Notes: a model not told the origin generated them from the sequence alone. Shown: positions 1 through 9,226, counted from the first letter of the stretch. The stretch: 64,000 nt of DNA from ZC4RG19 sp963796415 (GCA_963796415.1 CAWCLR010000011.1:310001-374000); one strand, 5' to 3'. Made by a program: numbers and translations.

Positions 1-1375
1 CTCCTTGAACCCGCCGAAGGGCACCAGAGGGAAGGGTGCGTAGCAGCCGTTGATGGCAATGGTGCCCGTCCGCACGCGCCGCGCGACCCCGAGGGCCCTG
101 CTGTCGTCGCCGCTCCACACGCCACCGGCCAGGCCGTACGGCGAGTCGTTGGCGATGCGCACGGCGTCGTCCTCGTCGTCGTACGGAATCACGCAGAGGA
201 CGGGTCCGAAGATCTCCTCCCGGGCCACCCGCATCGAGTTGTCGACGTCACCCAGGATGGTGGGCGGGACGTACCAGCCCTTGGGGAGGTGGGCGGGTCG
301 CGTCTCCGCCCGTGACCACCCGGGCCCCCGCCTCGACGGCCAGCTGGATGTACCCCTCGACGCGCGCCCGCTGGCGCTCGGCGACGAGCGGACCGACGAC
401 GGTCGCGGGGTCGTGGGGGTCGCCGTAGGGGATCGCCGATGCCGCCGCTGCTGCCGCGTCGAGCGCCTCCGCGTACTGCGAGCGCGGCACGAGGAGGCGA
501 GTGTGGGCGCCGCACACCTGCCCGGAGAGGTGCATGGCCCCGCCCACCACCCGGGGGACGACGGTGGCGAGGTCGGCGTCGTCGAGGGCGATCGCCGCCG
601 ATTTGCCCCCGAGCTCGAGGGACACCGGCCTCACCTGCTCGCCGCACAGGCTCATGATCCGCTTGCCGGCCGCGGTCGACCCGGTGAACGCGACCTTGTC
701 GGTGCCCGGGTGGGTGACCAGGTGCTCGCCGACCTCCCGACCGCCGGGGACGACGTTGACCACGCCCGCCGGCACGCCGGCCTCGTCGAGGGCCTCGGCC
801 AGGATGAAGTTGCTCAGCGGCGCCTCGGGCGGCGGCTTGATCACCACCGTGCAGCCGGCCGCCAGCGCCGGCGCGGTCTTCCAGGCGGCCAGGGTGACCG
901 GGGCGTTCCAGGGCACGATCGCCGCCACCACCCCGACCGGCTCGTTGGTGACCAGCGCGGCGCGGTCGCCCGCGACGACCCGGCGCTCGAACGGGAAGGT
1001 CCGGATCAGCTCGGCGTAGTAGTCGAACACGCGGGCGACGAGGCCGGTCTGCGCCATGGGGGCCTGGCTGATGGCGCAGCCCATCTCGTCGACGGTCACC
1101 CCGGCGATGTCGGCCTCGCGCTTGCGCAGCAGCTCGGCGGCGCGCGCCAGCACGTCGGCGCGCTCGACCGGCGCCATCCGGGGCCACGGGCCGTCGTCGA
1201 ACGCGGTGCGCGCCGCTTCCACGGCCCCGTCGATGTCGGCGTCGGTGGTGACCGGCACCCCGCCGACGACCTCCTCGGTCGAGGGGGAGATCACGCCGAA
1301 CCGCTCGGTGCTGGCGGGTGGCACCCACCGACCCCCGATGTAGAGCTCCCGCCTGTACATCAACCGGTCGTCCAC
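1..1375 (-). CDS. Aldehyde dehydrogenase family protein (3' end beyond window; frameshifted)
   Basis: NAD(P)-dependent oxidation of an aldehyde to an acid, cytoplasmic. The reading frame shows the ALDH core: PWN near residue 157, the FTGSTAAGK loop near 230-238, the general base Glu254 in LELGGK and the nucleophile Cys288 in GQVCGAHTR. Near position 295 the frame is lost; the next frame continues the family sequence (LPKGWYVPPTIL, then EEIFGPVL and PFGGFKE) to the window edge. One missing base in a C/G-rich run explains this, so the gene is probably intact in the organism. A GTG start at 1375 follows a GGGGGAGGG ribosome site; ATG at 1360 is an alternative. It is divergent from the amidohydrolase at 1484. 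Confidence 0.85.
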
Positions 1376-1423
1376 ACACCCTCCCCCGGTTCTCGCGGCG
1401 GTCCCGACCGTAGCACCTCGATG

Positions 1424-1446
1424 AGTGAGTGATCATTTGTTACGAT
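1424..1446 (+). promoter_or_regulatory. Putative operator A (AGTGA-N4-TCATT) with -10 element
   Basis: AGTGA GTGA TCATT occupies 1424-1437 and is followed after 3 bases by TACGAT (1441-1446), a plausible actinobacterial -10 hexamer. The same half-sites at the same 3-bp distance recur at 9286, 14551, 18733 and 20012. It lies in the gap between the divergent ALDH and amidohydrolase genes. Operator function is inferred from the recurrence. Confidence 0.5.
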
Positions 1447-1483
1447 CGGCGGCTGGATGTCGGGGCGACTGCTCGGAGGGACG

Positions 1484-3124
1484 ATGGATCTGCTGTTGCG
1501 CCATGCCTCGGTGGTCGACGGGACCGGCGGTCCGGCTCGGGCGGCCGAGGTCGCGATCGACGGCGACCGCATCGCCGCCGTGGCGCCTCCGGGCGAGCTG
1601 GTGCCTGATGCGGGAACGCAGGTGGTCGACCTCGACGGCCTGACGCTGGCACCCGGCTTCATCGACATCCACACCCACTACGACGCCCAGATCCTCTGGG
1701 ACGGCGACCTCACGCCGTCGAGCTGGCACGGGGTCACGAGCGTCGTCATGGGCAACTGCGGCTTCGGTGTCGCGCCCACCAGGACCGAGCACCGCGAGAC
1801 GATCGTGCGCACGTTCGAGAACGTGGAGGGCATGTCGATGGACGCCCTCGACCAGGGCATCGACTGGTGCTTCGAGACGTTCCCCGAGTACCTGGCCGCC
1901 GTCGACCAGCGAGCCAAGCGCCTCAACGTGGGTGCCTTCGTCGGTCACTCCACCCTCCGGCTGTTCGTCGTCGGCGGCGAGGAGCGGCCGGCGACCGAGG
2001 ACGAGGTCGCCACGATGTGCGGCATCCTGCGCGAGGCCGTGCAGGCGGGCGCCATCGGGTTCTCCACGTCGCGCTCGCCGAGCCACCAGGGCGCGTTCGG
2101 TCGCCCGGTTCCCAGCCGGTTCGCGGACGTCAGCGAGGTGGTCGCGCTCACATCCGTGCTCGGCGAGCTGGGCAAGGGCGTGGTGGAGATCGCCGCGGGG
2201 CCGGGCCTCTGGCTCGATCAGTTCTCCGAGCTGTCCGTCGACCACGGCGTCCCGGTGACGTGGACGGCGCTGCTGGCCAAGGCCGAGAAGCCAGGCGCCG
2301 CCCTCCGCACGATCGACCGGGGCGCGGCGCTGCCCGGCGAGGTCTACCCGCAGATGGCCTGCCGCCCGATCGTCATGCAGATCACCATGGCCGACCCCAC
2401 CCCGCTGGGGCAGGTCGACGAGTGGAAGGAGGTGCTCGCGCTCCCGCGGGAGCGGCGAGCTCATCTCTACCGCGACCCGGCGTGGCGCGACCGGGCCCGC
2501 CCGGCCACGCTCGACGCCTGGAGCCACCGGTGGTCGAGGATCGATGTCGAGGAGACCGGGGCGCACGGCGACCTCGTGGGCATCACGCTCGACCGGCTGG
2601 CCGAGGAGCGGGGCACGACGCCGTTCGACCTCATGCTCGACCTGGCCCTGGCCGACGAGCTGACCACCCGGTTCCGGGTCGTCATGGACAACGACGGCGA
2701 GGACGAGATCGGCGATCTGCTCGCCGACAAGCGCACGCTGCTCGGCCTGTCCGACGCCGGCGCCCACGCCAGCCAGCTGTGCGACGCGTGCTACTCGACC
2801 CACGTGCTCGGCCACTGGGTGCGGGACCGCAAGGCGCTCACGCTCGAGGACGCGGTGTGGCGGCTCACGGGCCACCCGCACCGGGCGTTCCGCGTCGCCG
2901 ACCGCGGCCTCGTGCAGGAGGGGTTCCACGCCGACCTCGTGGCCTTCGACCCCGCCACCGTCGGCATCACCCCGGCGGAACGGGTGCACGACCAGCCGGG
3001 GGGCGCCGACCGCCTCGTCGTCCGCAGCACCGGTATCGAGCACGTCTGGGTGAACGGGGTGGCGACCCGCGTCGCGGGCGAGGACGTCCCCGACGTCGCC
3101 CCCGGCCGCCTCCTGCGCAGCTGA
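1484..3124 (+). CDS. N-acyl-D-amino-acid deacylase-type amidohydrolase
   Basis: A metal-dependent hydrolase of the D-aminoacylase/dihydroorotase-like superfamily (COG3653 type), expected to cleave an amide or related bond. The product is 546 residues, normal for the family. H63 and H65 in GFIDIHTHYDAQ are the first metal ligands. The following WHGVTSVVMGNCG, the central GAIGFSTSRSPSH and the late SDAGAHASQLCD with STHVLGHWVR are family hallmarks. ATG at 1484 is chosen because GGAGG sits 7 bases upstream; an in-frame ATG at 1457 has no such site. The true substrate is unknown: members next to CoA-dependent catabolic genes are often not D-aminoacylases. It lies downstream of operator A. Confidence 0.85.
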   Translation: MDLLLRHASVVDGTGGPARAAEVAIDGDRIAAVAPPGELVPDAGTQVVDLDGLTLAPGFIDIHTHYDAQILWDGDLTPSSWHGVTSVVMGNCGFGVAPTRTEHRETIVRTFENVEGMSMDALDQGIDWCFETFPEYLAAVDQRAKRLNVGAFVGHSTLRLFVVGGEERPATEDEVATMCGILREAVQAGAIGFSTSRSPSHQGAFGRPVPSRFADVSEVVALTSVLGELGKGVVEIAAGPGLWLDQFSELSVDHGVPVTWTALLAKAEKPGAALRTIDRGAALPGEVYPQMACRPIVMQITMADPTPLGQVDEWKEVLALPRERRAHLYRDPAWRDRARPATLDAWSHRWSRIDVEETGAHGDLVGITLDRLAEERGTTPFDLMLDLALADELTTRFRVVMDNDGEDEIGDLLADKRTLLGLSDAGAHASQLCDACYSTHVLGHWVRDRKALTLEDAVWRLTGHPHRAFRVADRGLVQEGFHADLVAFDPATVGITPAERVHDQPGGADRLVVRSTGIEHVWVNGVATRVAGEDVPDVAPGRLLRS

Positions 3125-3152
3125 CGGCTGCGGCTCGCGATGGGAGCCTCCC

Positions 3153-3941
3153 CTACGCGGGTCGGCGGCCGATGAGATGGAACAGGCGACTCAGCCGGCG
3201 ATACGGGTCCCGTTGGCTGGCGATGAGCTCGGCTTCGAGAACCAGGTCCTCGGGGTCGGTGGCGACGCGGTCGGGCGTCCAGCCGTCCGTGAAGAGACGG
3301 ACGCCGTACCAGTCCACCGGCTCGACTCCACGCGTGGCCATCAGCCTCGAGAGGTGGTCGATACGGTCGCCGCGCGTGTCGACGCCGAGCCCGTTGACCT
3401 GCCTCTCGCTGTCGAACGCCGCGATCGCCGCAGCCCAGTCACCCTCGTGGGCGTGCCGCAGCGCCATCACCTCGACGTTCTTGGCCACGATCGAGACCAC
3501 GCCAGCATGTCCGGCGAGCTGGCACAGCGAATCGACGAGGGGCTCGGGGTCGTCGAGATACATGAGCACTCCGTGGCACAGGACCGCGTCGAAGACGGCG
3601 CCGCCGAGCGCCCCCGGAGCGTCCTCGCCAGCCGCTTCGACCAGTCGAACCCGAGCTGCGGTCTCCTGATCCTCGGCTTCGAGTCGCATGGCGGCGCGTT
3701 CGAGCATGGCCGCCGACGGATCCACGATCGTGACCTCGTGCCCGTCCTGTGCCAGCGGCACGCTCTGATTCCCTGCCCCGCCACCAACATCGACCACACG
3801 CTGGGGAGGAGGCCCCAAGTGCTGCCGGAGGTGCTCATGGATCACATGCGTTCTGACCCGGCCACGCAGCGATGAGTAGTGGTGTTCGACGAAGCGCTCC
3901 GCAAGCGGGGCCCAGGCATCTTCGATCCGACCGTCAGGCAC
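3153..3941 (-). CDS. SAM-dependent methyltransferase, CmoM-like
   Basis: A class I methyltransferase. The glycine-rich SAM loop is VVDVGGGAGNQS, followed by the acidic VDPSAAML strand. The segment CHGVLMYLDDPEPLVDSL and the C-terminal GVRLFTDG and YRRLSRLFHLI resemble CmoM (SmtA), which methylates carboxymethoxyuridine in the tRNA wobble position. Whether this actinobacterial protein modifies tRNA or a small molecule cannot be told. AGGAGG lies just before the GTG at 3941, although the spacing is short; a GTG at 3974 is the alternative. It converges with the amidohydrolase at 1484 and is followed upstream on the same strand by the PNPOx-like gene. Confidence 0.75.
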   Translation of the reverse strand: MPDGRIEDAWAPLAERFVEHHYSSLRGRVRTHVIHEHLRQHLGPPPQRVVDVGGGAGNQSVPLAQDGHEVTIVDPSAAMLERAAMRLEAEDQETAARVRLVEAAGEDAPGALGGAVFDAVLCHGVLMYLDDPEPLVDSLCQLAGHAGVVSIVAKNVEVMALRHAHEGDWAAAIAAFDSERQVNGLGVDTRGDRIDHLSRLMATRGVEPVDWYGVRLFTDGWTPDRVATDPEDLVLEAELIASQRDPYRRLSRLFHLIGRRPA

Positions 3942-3983
3942 ACGTTCCTCCTGCCCGCCCCGCGACGCCGCCACGACCCAGCG

Positions 3984-4517
3984 TCAGGTGGCGCGCCACT
4001 GGCGCCGGACCGCATGGGTGCCCGGTTGCCCGATGTTCACCCACGTGGCGACGTCGACCTGCTGGAGGTCGAACTCGAAGAGTGGATCTCGCGACGCGGA
4101 CTCGGCCATCCCACCGACGCCGCTGCGCGCGACGACATTGCGAACCAGCGCCGTTGTCTCGATGTCGGCCGCGACCTCGTTCGCGCTCGCCCTGATGCAC
4201 AGCTCGTCGTCGTCCGGGCCCGGCATCGCGTGGATCACGCATCGAGGATCTCGCCGCAGGTCGTGCCCCTTGGGCGATGAGTTCGGGATGGCAGCGAACA
4301 AGCGTCCGCCGGCGATGATCGGGCAGAAGGGATGCAGGCGTGGGGCGCCGTCTCGCCGCACGGTGGCGAGGTAGGCGACGGCGAACGAGGCGACGCCGGA
4401 CGGCACGGAGTCGCCACGGTCGAGAGCGATGACGCCGGGCCACAGGCGACGGGCAAAGGCAGCGACGTCAGGCGCCTCGACCTCGAACTCGGCCCACGTC
4501 GACACACCTTCCATCAT
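3984..4517 (-). CDS. Pyridoxamine 5'-phosphate oxidase family (split-barrel flavin-binding) protein
   Basis: A small FMN/F420-binding split-barrel protein. The core AYLATVRRDGAPRLHPFCPIIAGGRLFAAIPNSSPKGHDLRRDPRCVIHAM has the family order: a strand contacting substrate, a basic linker and a second barrel strand. The C-terminal WVNIGQPG is also typical. The length of about 177 residues fits. The reading frame extends upstream to 4652, but that part is proline/arginine-rich and unlike the family, so the MMEG start is preferred. Substrate is unknown; relatives include heme oxygenase-like and F420-dependent reductases. Confidence 0.75.
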   Translation of the reverse strand: MMEGVSTWAEFEVEAPDVAAFARRLWPGVIALDRGDSVPSGVASFAVAYLATVRRDGAPRLHPFCPIIAGGRLFAAIPNSSPKGHDLRRDPRCVIHAMPGPDDDELCIRASANEVAADIETTALVRNVVARSGVGGMAESASRDPLFEFDLQQVDVATWVNIGQPGTHAVRRQWRAT

Positions 4518-4694
4518 GACCGGCGTGTGGGCGCCGGTGCCCGCCGGGTGGGGAGTCCCGGCGGGCCCGCTCTCGGGGAACTGGGGCAGAGCGGCAACGC
4601 CTTGCCTAGGCCGCGGCCGGCACCGGGACGACGCCTTCATCGACCGGATCATCGACGACGCGCTCGCCCGCAGACTCCGCTAGGAAGGACCCGG

Positions 4695-4865
4695 ATGGAT
4701 GACGAGCGCCGGGAGCGGTCCCTGAGAGAGCTGGTGAGGGCAGCGGACAGACTCGAGGCCCTCGCCGACACGGCCGAGCTCATGGGCGATGATGACGGTG
4801 CGGCTCGGTTTCGGGCCGAGGCCTCGCGGCAGCGGCTCCGGGCCATGGCGCTGCTCGACCACTGA
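4695..4865 (+). CDS. Small hypothetical protein (56 aa)
   Basis: A short, charged, mostly alpha-helical protein starting MDDERRERSLRELV and ending RLRAMALLDH. It is preceded by AGGAAGGA at good distance from the ATG, which is the main support for translation. No domain is recognised. Just upstream, plus-strand sequence ending at 4683 encodes a helical tail (FIDRIIDDALARRLR, then stop), possibly the end of a decayed gene. Confidence 0.45.
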   Translation: MDDERRERSLRELVRAADRLEALADTAELMGDDDGAARFRAEASRQRLRAMALLDH

Positions 4866-4902
4866 CCGAGCCCGAGCTGGCCGCTCGTCCACGATCGCCC
4901 GA

Positions 4903-5853
4903 TCAGTCGGGTCTCCTGACCGACTTGGCTTGCTCGGCGTCGCCGGTTGATGGCGGCTGTTCGAGGTTGTTGGTGGTCGCGGTCCAGCTGGCCAGCAGGT
5001 TCAGGGCGTCGTGTGACGGTGACCCGGGTTCGGTGGTGTAGGTGAGGAGGCTTTGGCCGGGATCGCTGGCGGTGGCGAACGACTCGAACGCCAGCTCGAG
5101 GTCGCCGACGACGGGGTGGTGGAGGCGCTTGACGCCGGTGGTGTGGATCCGGACGTCGTGGGCTGCCCACCGAACCCGGAACTCGTCGCTGCGGGTGGAC
5201 AGCTCCCCGATCAGGTCCGAGAGCTGCCGGTCGTAGGGATTGCGTCCGGCCTCGGCGTGCAGCAGGGCGACGGTGTCGTTGGCGACCTTCTCCCACTCCC
5301 GGAAGAACTCGGTCGCGTGCGGATCCAGGAAGATGAACCGGGCGATGTTGGGTGGCGTGGCCGGGTCGGTGTAGATCGGCGCGAAGAGCGCGAGCCCCAA
5401 CGCGTTGGCGGTCAGGATGTCGAGGCGTCCGTTGAGCACGAACGCGGGCGTGGTGGTCATCGAGTCGAGCACGTGCTGCACCGGCGGCCGGACGGCCTGT
5501 CGGGCGGGCCGGCGGCGCGGTGGGCGGGCGGGGCTGGCGGTGTGGAGCAGGTCGACGAGGTGCGCCCGTTCGGCCCCGTCGAGCTGCAGCGCGTGGGTGA
5601 GGCCGTCGATGACGCTCTCGGAGACGCCGGTGGCGGTGCCGCGCTCGAGGCGGGTGTAGTACTCGCTCGAGATGTTGGCGAGGGAGGCGACCTCCTCGCG
5701 GCGCAGGCCGGAGACCCGCCGGCGGGCACCGCCGTAGACGGGCAGCCCGGCCTGCTCGGGACTGATCCTGGCCCGTCGCGTGGTCAGGAACTCCCGGATC
5801 TGGCCGCGGACGTCGCCACGGACGTCGTCGTGGTCGTCGCCGGTGCCGGCCAT
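4903..5853 (-). CDS. Helix-turn-helix regulator with MmyB-like ligand-binding domain
   Basis: A transcription factor of about 316 residues. The N-terminal XRE-type helix-turn-helix covers roughly residues 15-80, with RISPEQAGL and GLRREEVASLANIS followed by EYYTRLERG. Residues about 125-285 form the PAS-like MmyB ligand-binding domain, recognisable by ILTANALGLALFAPIY, NIARFIFLDP and the H-x-V-G-DLELAFESF segment. These regulators usually sit next to and control a divergent SDR or reductase gene, and here an SDR starts 100 bases away. An imperfect dyad (GGGGT at 5886-5890 with ACCCC at 5901-5905) in the gap could be its operator. Start supported by GGTGG upstream of the ATG. Confidence 0.9.
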   Translation of the reverse strand: MAGTGDDHDDVRGDVRGQIREFLTTRRARISPEQAGLPVYGGARRRVSGLRREEVASLANISSEYYTRLERGTATGVSESVIDGLTHALQLDGAERAHLVDLLHTASPARPPRRRPARQAVRPPVQHVLDSMTTTPAFVLNGRLDILTANALGLALFAPIYTDPATPPNIARFIFLDPHATEFFREWEKVANDTVALLHAEAGRNPYDRQLSDLIGELSTRSDEFRVRWAAHDVRIHTTGVKRLHHPVVGDLELAFESFATASDPGQSLLTYTTEPGSPSHDALNLLASWTATTNNLEQPPSTGDAEQAKSVRRPD

Positions 5854-5952
5854 GGATCCACCCTACGGGCGCTTCAGCGTGGCTGGGGGTCCCTGTGAGT
5901 ACCCCTCTCGCTGGGTCTCCCACGGCGGTCGGAACGCTGGTTGGGTGCTCGC

Positions 5953-6798
5953 ATGACCGACAAGAACGTTTGGCTCATCACCGGCGCCGCCCGCGGCATG
6001 GGCGTCGACATCGCCACGGCCGCGCTCGCCGCCGGCCACGCCGTGGTCGCCACCGCCCGCAACCCCGACGCCGTCACCGCCGCGTTGGGCCAGAACGAGG
6101 ACCTGTTGGCCGTCGCGCTCGACGTCACCGACCCCGCCGCCGCCCAAGCCGCCGTCAAGGCGACCCTCGACCGGTTCGGCCGCATCGACGTGGTGGTCAA
6201 CAACGCCGGCAACTTCTACGCCGGGTTCTTCGAGGAGCTCAGCCCCGAGCAGACGTCCGGGCGCAGGTCGAGACCACCCTGTTCGGCCCGATGAACGTCA
6301 CCCGCGCCGTGCTCCCCGCCATGCGCGCCCAGCGCGCCGGGCTCGTCGTCGCCATCTCCTCGACCGCCGGCATCGCGGGCCAGGCGTTCTGCACCGCCTA
6401 CGCCGCCGCCAAGTTCGGGGTCGAGGGCTGGATCGAGTCGCTGACCCCCGAGGTCGCGCCGTTCGGCATCGACACGATGCTCGTCGAGCCCGGCTTCTTC
6501 CGCACCCAGCTGCTCACGCCCGGGTCCGCGACCTACGCCGAGCCCTCGATCGACGACTACGCCGAGCGCACCGCCCACACCGTCGCCGCCTGGAACGGCA
6601 TGAACGGCCAGCAGGCCGGCGACCCCGCCAAGCTCGCCGCCGCCCTCGTCACGCTCGCCGTCGAGGAGAACCCGCCGCGGCGCTGGGTCGCAGGAGCCGA
6701 CGCCGTCGCCACCGTCGAGCACAAGGCCCAGGACCCTCCTCGCCCAGGTCGACGCCCACCGCCAGCTGTCCAGCAACCTCGCCCACGACGACGCCTGA
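5953..6798 (+). CDS. Short-chain dehydrogenase/reductase (two frameshifts)
   Basis: A classical SDR, NAD(P)-dependent. Frame 1 gives the cofactor loop ITGAARGMG and the NNAG motif. Frame 2, from about 6255, gives MNVTRAVLPAM, the catalytic Ser (AISSTAGI) and YAAAKFG, then the substrate loop LVEPGFFRTQ. A second shift near 6730 restores an ordinary C-terminus (LLAQVDAHRQLSSNLAHDDA, stop at 6796-6798). Because all parts follow in order, the shifts look like base-calling errors. It is divergent from the MmyB-type regulator, a very common pairing, so it is probably that regulator's target. Confidence 0.8.
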
Positions 6799-6831
6799 AC
6801 CACCACCGACCCGAACCCAGGAGAACATCCG

Positions 6832-7038
6832 ATGGAATCGAAACTGGCCGGCACCGCCGCCCTCGTCACGGGCGCGAGCAGCGGTATCGGCGCCGCCACC
6901 GCCCGCCTCCTCGCCGACCACGGCGCCTCCGTGACGCTCGTGGCCCGCCGCCAGGACCGCCTGGAAGCCCTCGCCGCCGAGATCGACGAGGCGGGCGGCA
7001 CCGCGCTTGCGGTAGCAGCCGACTATGTCGATACTTGA
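6832..7038 (+). pseudogene. N-terminal fragment of a short-chain dehydrogenase
   Basis: Sixty-eight residues begin as a normal SDR (MESKLAGTAALVTGASSGIGAATARLLADHGASVTLVARR) with the TGASSGIG cofactor loop and then stop after TALAVAADYVDT. The NNAG and YxxxK parts are absent in every frame downstream; instead the PadR promoter begins. This is therefore a true truncation, not a frameshift. The breakpoint lies inside or next to the dyad at 7022-7044. Confidence 0.7.
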
Positions 7039-7064
7039 CATAGTAGGTCGAGTCCCGTCATAGT
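7022..7064 (+). promoter_or_regulatory. PadR operator and leaderless promoter
   Basis: ACTATGTC (7022-7029) and GACATAGT (7037-7044) form a perfect 8-bp inverted repeat with a 7-base centre, matching the known ATGT...ACAT character of PadR operators. A -35 TTGACA (7035-7040) overlaps its right arm; 18 bases later is CATAGT (7059-7064) as -10. The PadR ATG at 7071 lies where transcription would start, so the mRNA is probably leaderless and the gene autorepressed. Confidence 0.65.
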
Positions 7065-7070
7065 CGGGTC

Positions 7071-7439
7071 ATGGTTGCAGGTGACGAGGTCGAGCGGTTC
7101 CTGCCGTTGCCGGCGTCGGTGATGCACATCGTTGTGGCGTTGGCCGACGGTGAGAAGCACGGCTACGCCATCATGCGCGATGTCGCCGAGCTGAGCGGTG
7201 GGGCGGTGCGGATGGGGTCGGGAACGTTGTACGGGTCGATCAAGCGGATGCTCGATCAGGGCTTGATCGAGGAGGCCGATGAGCGACCTGATCCGGCGTT
7301 GGACGACCAGCGCCGTCGGTATTACCGGCTGACCGCACTGGGCCATCGGGTCGGTGCCGCCGAGAATCGCCGGTTGTCGTCGCTGGTCGACGCGGCCCGG
7401 TTGCGCCAGCTGGGACTGAACCCCGGTGCGGTGTCGTGA
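7071..7439 (+). CDS. PadR family transcriptional regulator
   Basis: A winged-helix repressor of 122 residues. The PadR core is clear: ILVALADGEKHGYAI-like sequence (here IVVALADGEKHGYAIMRDV), MGSGTLYGSIKRMLDQGLIEE, and the wing RRRYYRLTALGHRV. The C-terminal helix for dimerisation follows. It overlaps the next gene by 4 bases (GTGA), so both are co-transcribed, and the dyad overlapping its own -35 suggests autoregulation. Such PadR genes typically control the membrane protein or transporter encoded next to them. Confidence 0.92.
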   Translation: MVAGDEVERFLPLPASVMHIVVALADGEKHGYAIMRDVAELSGGAVRMGSGTLYGSIKRMLDQGLIEEADERPDPALDDQRRRYYRLTALGHRVGAAENRRLSSLVDAARLRQLGLNPGAVS

Positions 7440-7999
7440 ACCCCGCCTACGTCCGGCTGTACCGGTTGGTGCTGCTGGCGTACCCGGCCTCGTTCCGCCG
7501 CGAATACGGCACCGAGATGGAACAGCTGTTGCTCGACCAACACCGCCACGGGGGTCCCGCAGCTGGGCGGATCGTGATCCGAGAGATCCTCGACGCGGTA
7601 CGCACCGCGCCGCGCTTGAGATGGGAGACCCCAATGAACCGACTCGTCATCATCGCCGTCGCCGCCACCGTGGCGATCGCCTCGCTGCTCGCGGGTGGCG
7701 CGCTGGCCCTGATCCCCATCGCCGCGACCGTGGTCGCCGCCTGGTTCGTGTGGGGTCGATCCTTCCAGCCGATCGCCCCCGCCCGCTCGTCGCGGCGGTG
7801 GCTCTCGTGGCTGCTCGCCGGTGGCGTCTCCATCGCAATCGGTGTCGCCATTCCGCAGATCGACGGCGGCGAGCTGAACTCGGTGTGGTGGTCGGTCATG
7901 GCGATAACCGTGGTGGGCGGCATCGTCATGGCGGTGATCGGCGTCCTGCTGGCGGTCAGCGACCGCGGCCACCGTCTCACCCCTACCCAGTCATCCTGA
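7436..7999 (+). CDS. Membrane protein of PadR-associated operon
   Basis: A 187-residue integral membrane protein. The N-terminal soluble part carries YRLVLLAYPASFRREYG, the short amphipathic motif seen at the start of many proteins encoded beside PadR regulators (permease-prefix type). At least three hydrophobic segments follow: about residues 68-100 (one or two helices), 120-140 and 150-175. The C-terminus is hydrophilic. The GTG start overlaps the PadR stop, implying translational coupling. Function is unknown; a role in envelope stress or export is only suggested by context. Confidence 0.75.
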   Translation: MNPAYVRLYRLVLLAYPASFRREYGTEMEQLLLDQHRHGGPAAGRIVIREILDAVRTAPRLRWETPMNRLVIIAVAATVAIASLLAGGALALIPIAATVVAAWFVWGRSFQPIAPARSSRRWLSWLLAGGVSIAIGVAIPQIDGGELNSVWWSVMAITVVGGIVMAVIGVLLAVSDRGHRLTPTQSS

Positions 8000-8023
8000 T
8001 CGTGGGGGCCGATCCCGGAATGG

Positions 8024-9226
8024 TCAGGCGCGGACGGGCGGGTCGAGGTGGTAGAGCTCGGTCGCCGTGTGCTGGAGCACCTTGCCGATGATCTCGTCGG
8101 GCAGGCCGCCGAGCGAGCGTTCGATGACCTCGCGGGGGCTGGGCGACTCGGACGCCGGGCCGGGGGAGAGGCTGGTGGCGTGGGGGAAGTCGGTCTCGAA
8201 CATGAGGTTGTCGGCCAGTTGGTCGATGACCGAGCGCACCGACGCCTGCTCGAACCAGTACATGCCGTAGATCTGGCGCTTCATGTACTCGCTCGGCAGA
8301 AGCCGGTCGGGATAGTCCTTGTGGGCGCCGACGTTGAGCCACTGCCAGTCCATGCTCTCGGCCAGGAACGGCAGCCAGCCGGCGCCGTTCTCGACCGACA
8401 CGAACTTGAGGTCGGGGTAGCGGTGGCACACGCCGCTCAGCACGACCTCGGCCACGTTCTGGGCGTTGCCGAGCAGCACCAGCGAGCTCTCGCGGGTGAA
8501 GTCGAGCTTCTTCGACTGGTCGACCGCTCCCTTGAGGTCGTCGCTCGAGGCGAGGAAGCCGACGTGGAAGTTCATGCTCAGGCCCATCTCCTGGGCCTGG
8601 CCGAGCAGCGGCTCCCAGTAGTCGTCGACGAGCCGGGGGAGGCCGATCTTGTCGTAGCGGGCGGCGAACAGCACGCCCTTGTGCCCCATCTCGTGGCACC
8701 GGCGCATCTCCGCGACGGAGGCGTCGATGTCCCAGAACGGCAGCATCGTCATGGGGATGAGCCGGCGGGCGTCGGTGGAGCAGAACTCGGTCAGCCAGTC
8801 GTTGTAGGCCCGCACGCACTCGGTGGCGAGCTCCTGCGGCATCTCCGTGAGGAACACATGGCTGTGGAAGCCGACGATGTTCGGGTAGAGCACCTGGTAG
8901 TAGATGCCCATCTCGTCCATGTAGGCGAGCCGCGCCTCGGGGTCGACGGCGGCGGGAACGGCCTGGTCGAGCGTGCGGGGGTGCGACGGCGGGAACTCGG
9001 GCCAGCCGGCCTGGGCGAAGGCCCCGGCGCCGTAGAGCTTGCGGTCGCCGACGTACCAGTAGTCCTCCTGGCGGCGCTCGTGGAAGCGCACGTGCGGCAC
9101 GAGGTCGCCCCACTTCGACGGCACCCGCGAGGTCCAGAGGTCGGCCGGCTCGATGATGTGGGAGTCGACGTCCGCCACCGCGTAGCGCTCGCACAGAGCG
9201 ACCCCGGCTGCGTCGTGCTCGGCCAT
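8024..9226 (-). CDS. Amidohydrolase family protein (PF04909 type)
   Basis: A TIM-barrel metal hydrolase of about 400 residues in the amidohydrolase-2 group, which includes ACMSD decarboxylases and ring-cleavage-product hydrolases. The first metal motif is DVDSHIIEPADLW. Later landmarks are the repeated aromatic and GMSMNFHVGF-like strand (here GLSMNFHVGF), YPDLKFVSVENGAGWLPF and the final acidic FETDFPHATS. ATG at 9226 is chosen because GGGAGGAG lies just upstream; the frame itself extends to 9298. A copy of the five-site operator lies about 60 bases upstream (9286-9299). Confidence 0.85.
   Translation of the reverse strand: MAEHDAAGVALCERYAVADVDSHIIEPADLWTSRVPSKWGDLVPHVRFHERRQEDYWYVGDRKLYGAGAFAQAGWPEFPPSHPRTLDQAVPAAVDPEARLAYMDEMGIYYQVLYPNIVGFHSHVFLTEMPQELATECVRAYNDWLTEFCSTDARRLIPMTMLPFWDIDASVAEMRRCHEMGHKGVLFAARYDKIGLPRLVDDYWEPLLGQAQEMGLSMNFHVGFLASSDDLKGAVDQSKKLDFTRESSLVLLGNAQNVAEVVLSGVCHRYPDLKFVSVENGAGWLPFLAESMDWQWLNVGAHKDYPDRLLPSEYMKRQIYGMYWFEQASVRSVIDQLADNLMFETDFPHATSLSPGPASESPSPREVIERSLGGLPDEIIGKVLQHTATELYHLDPPVRA

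Noticed and set aside
3153..3974. Assignment of the methyltransferase as a true tRNA-modifying CmoM
   Set aside because: CmoA/CmoB partner genes are not in the window and the resemblance is limited, so only CmoM-like is claimed.
4429..4683. Short plus-strand frame ending FIDRIIDDALARRLR
   Set aside because: It overlaps the start of the PNPOx-like gene on the other strand, lacks a ribosome site and only its last 20 residues look protein-like.
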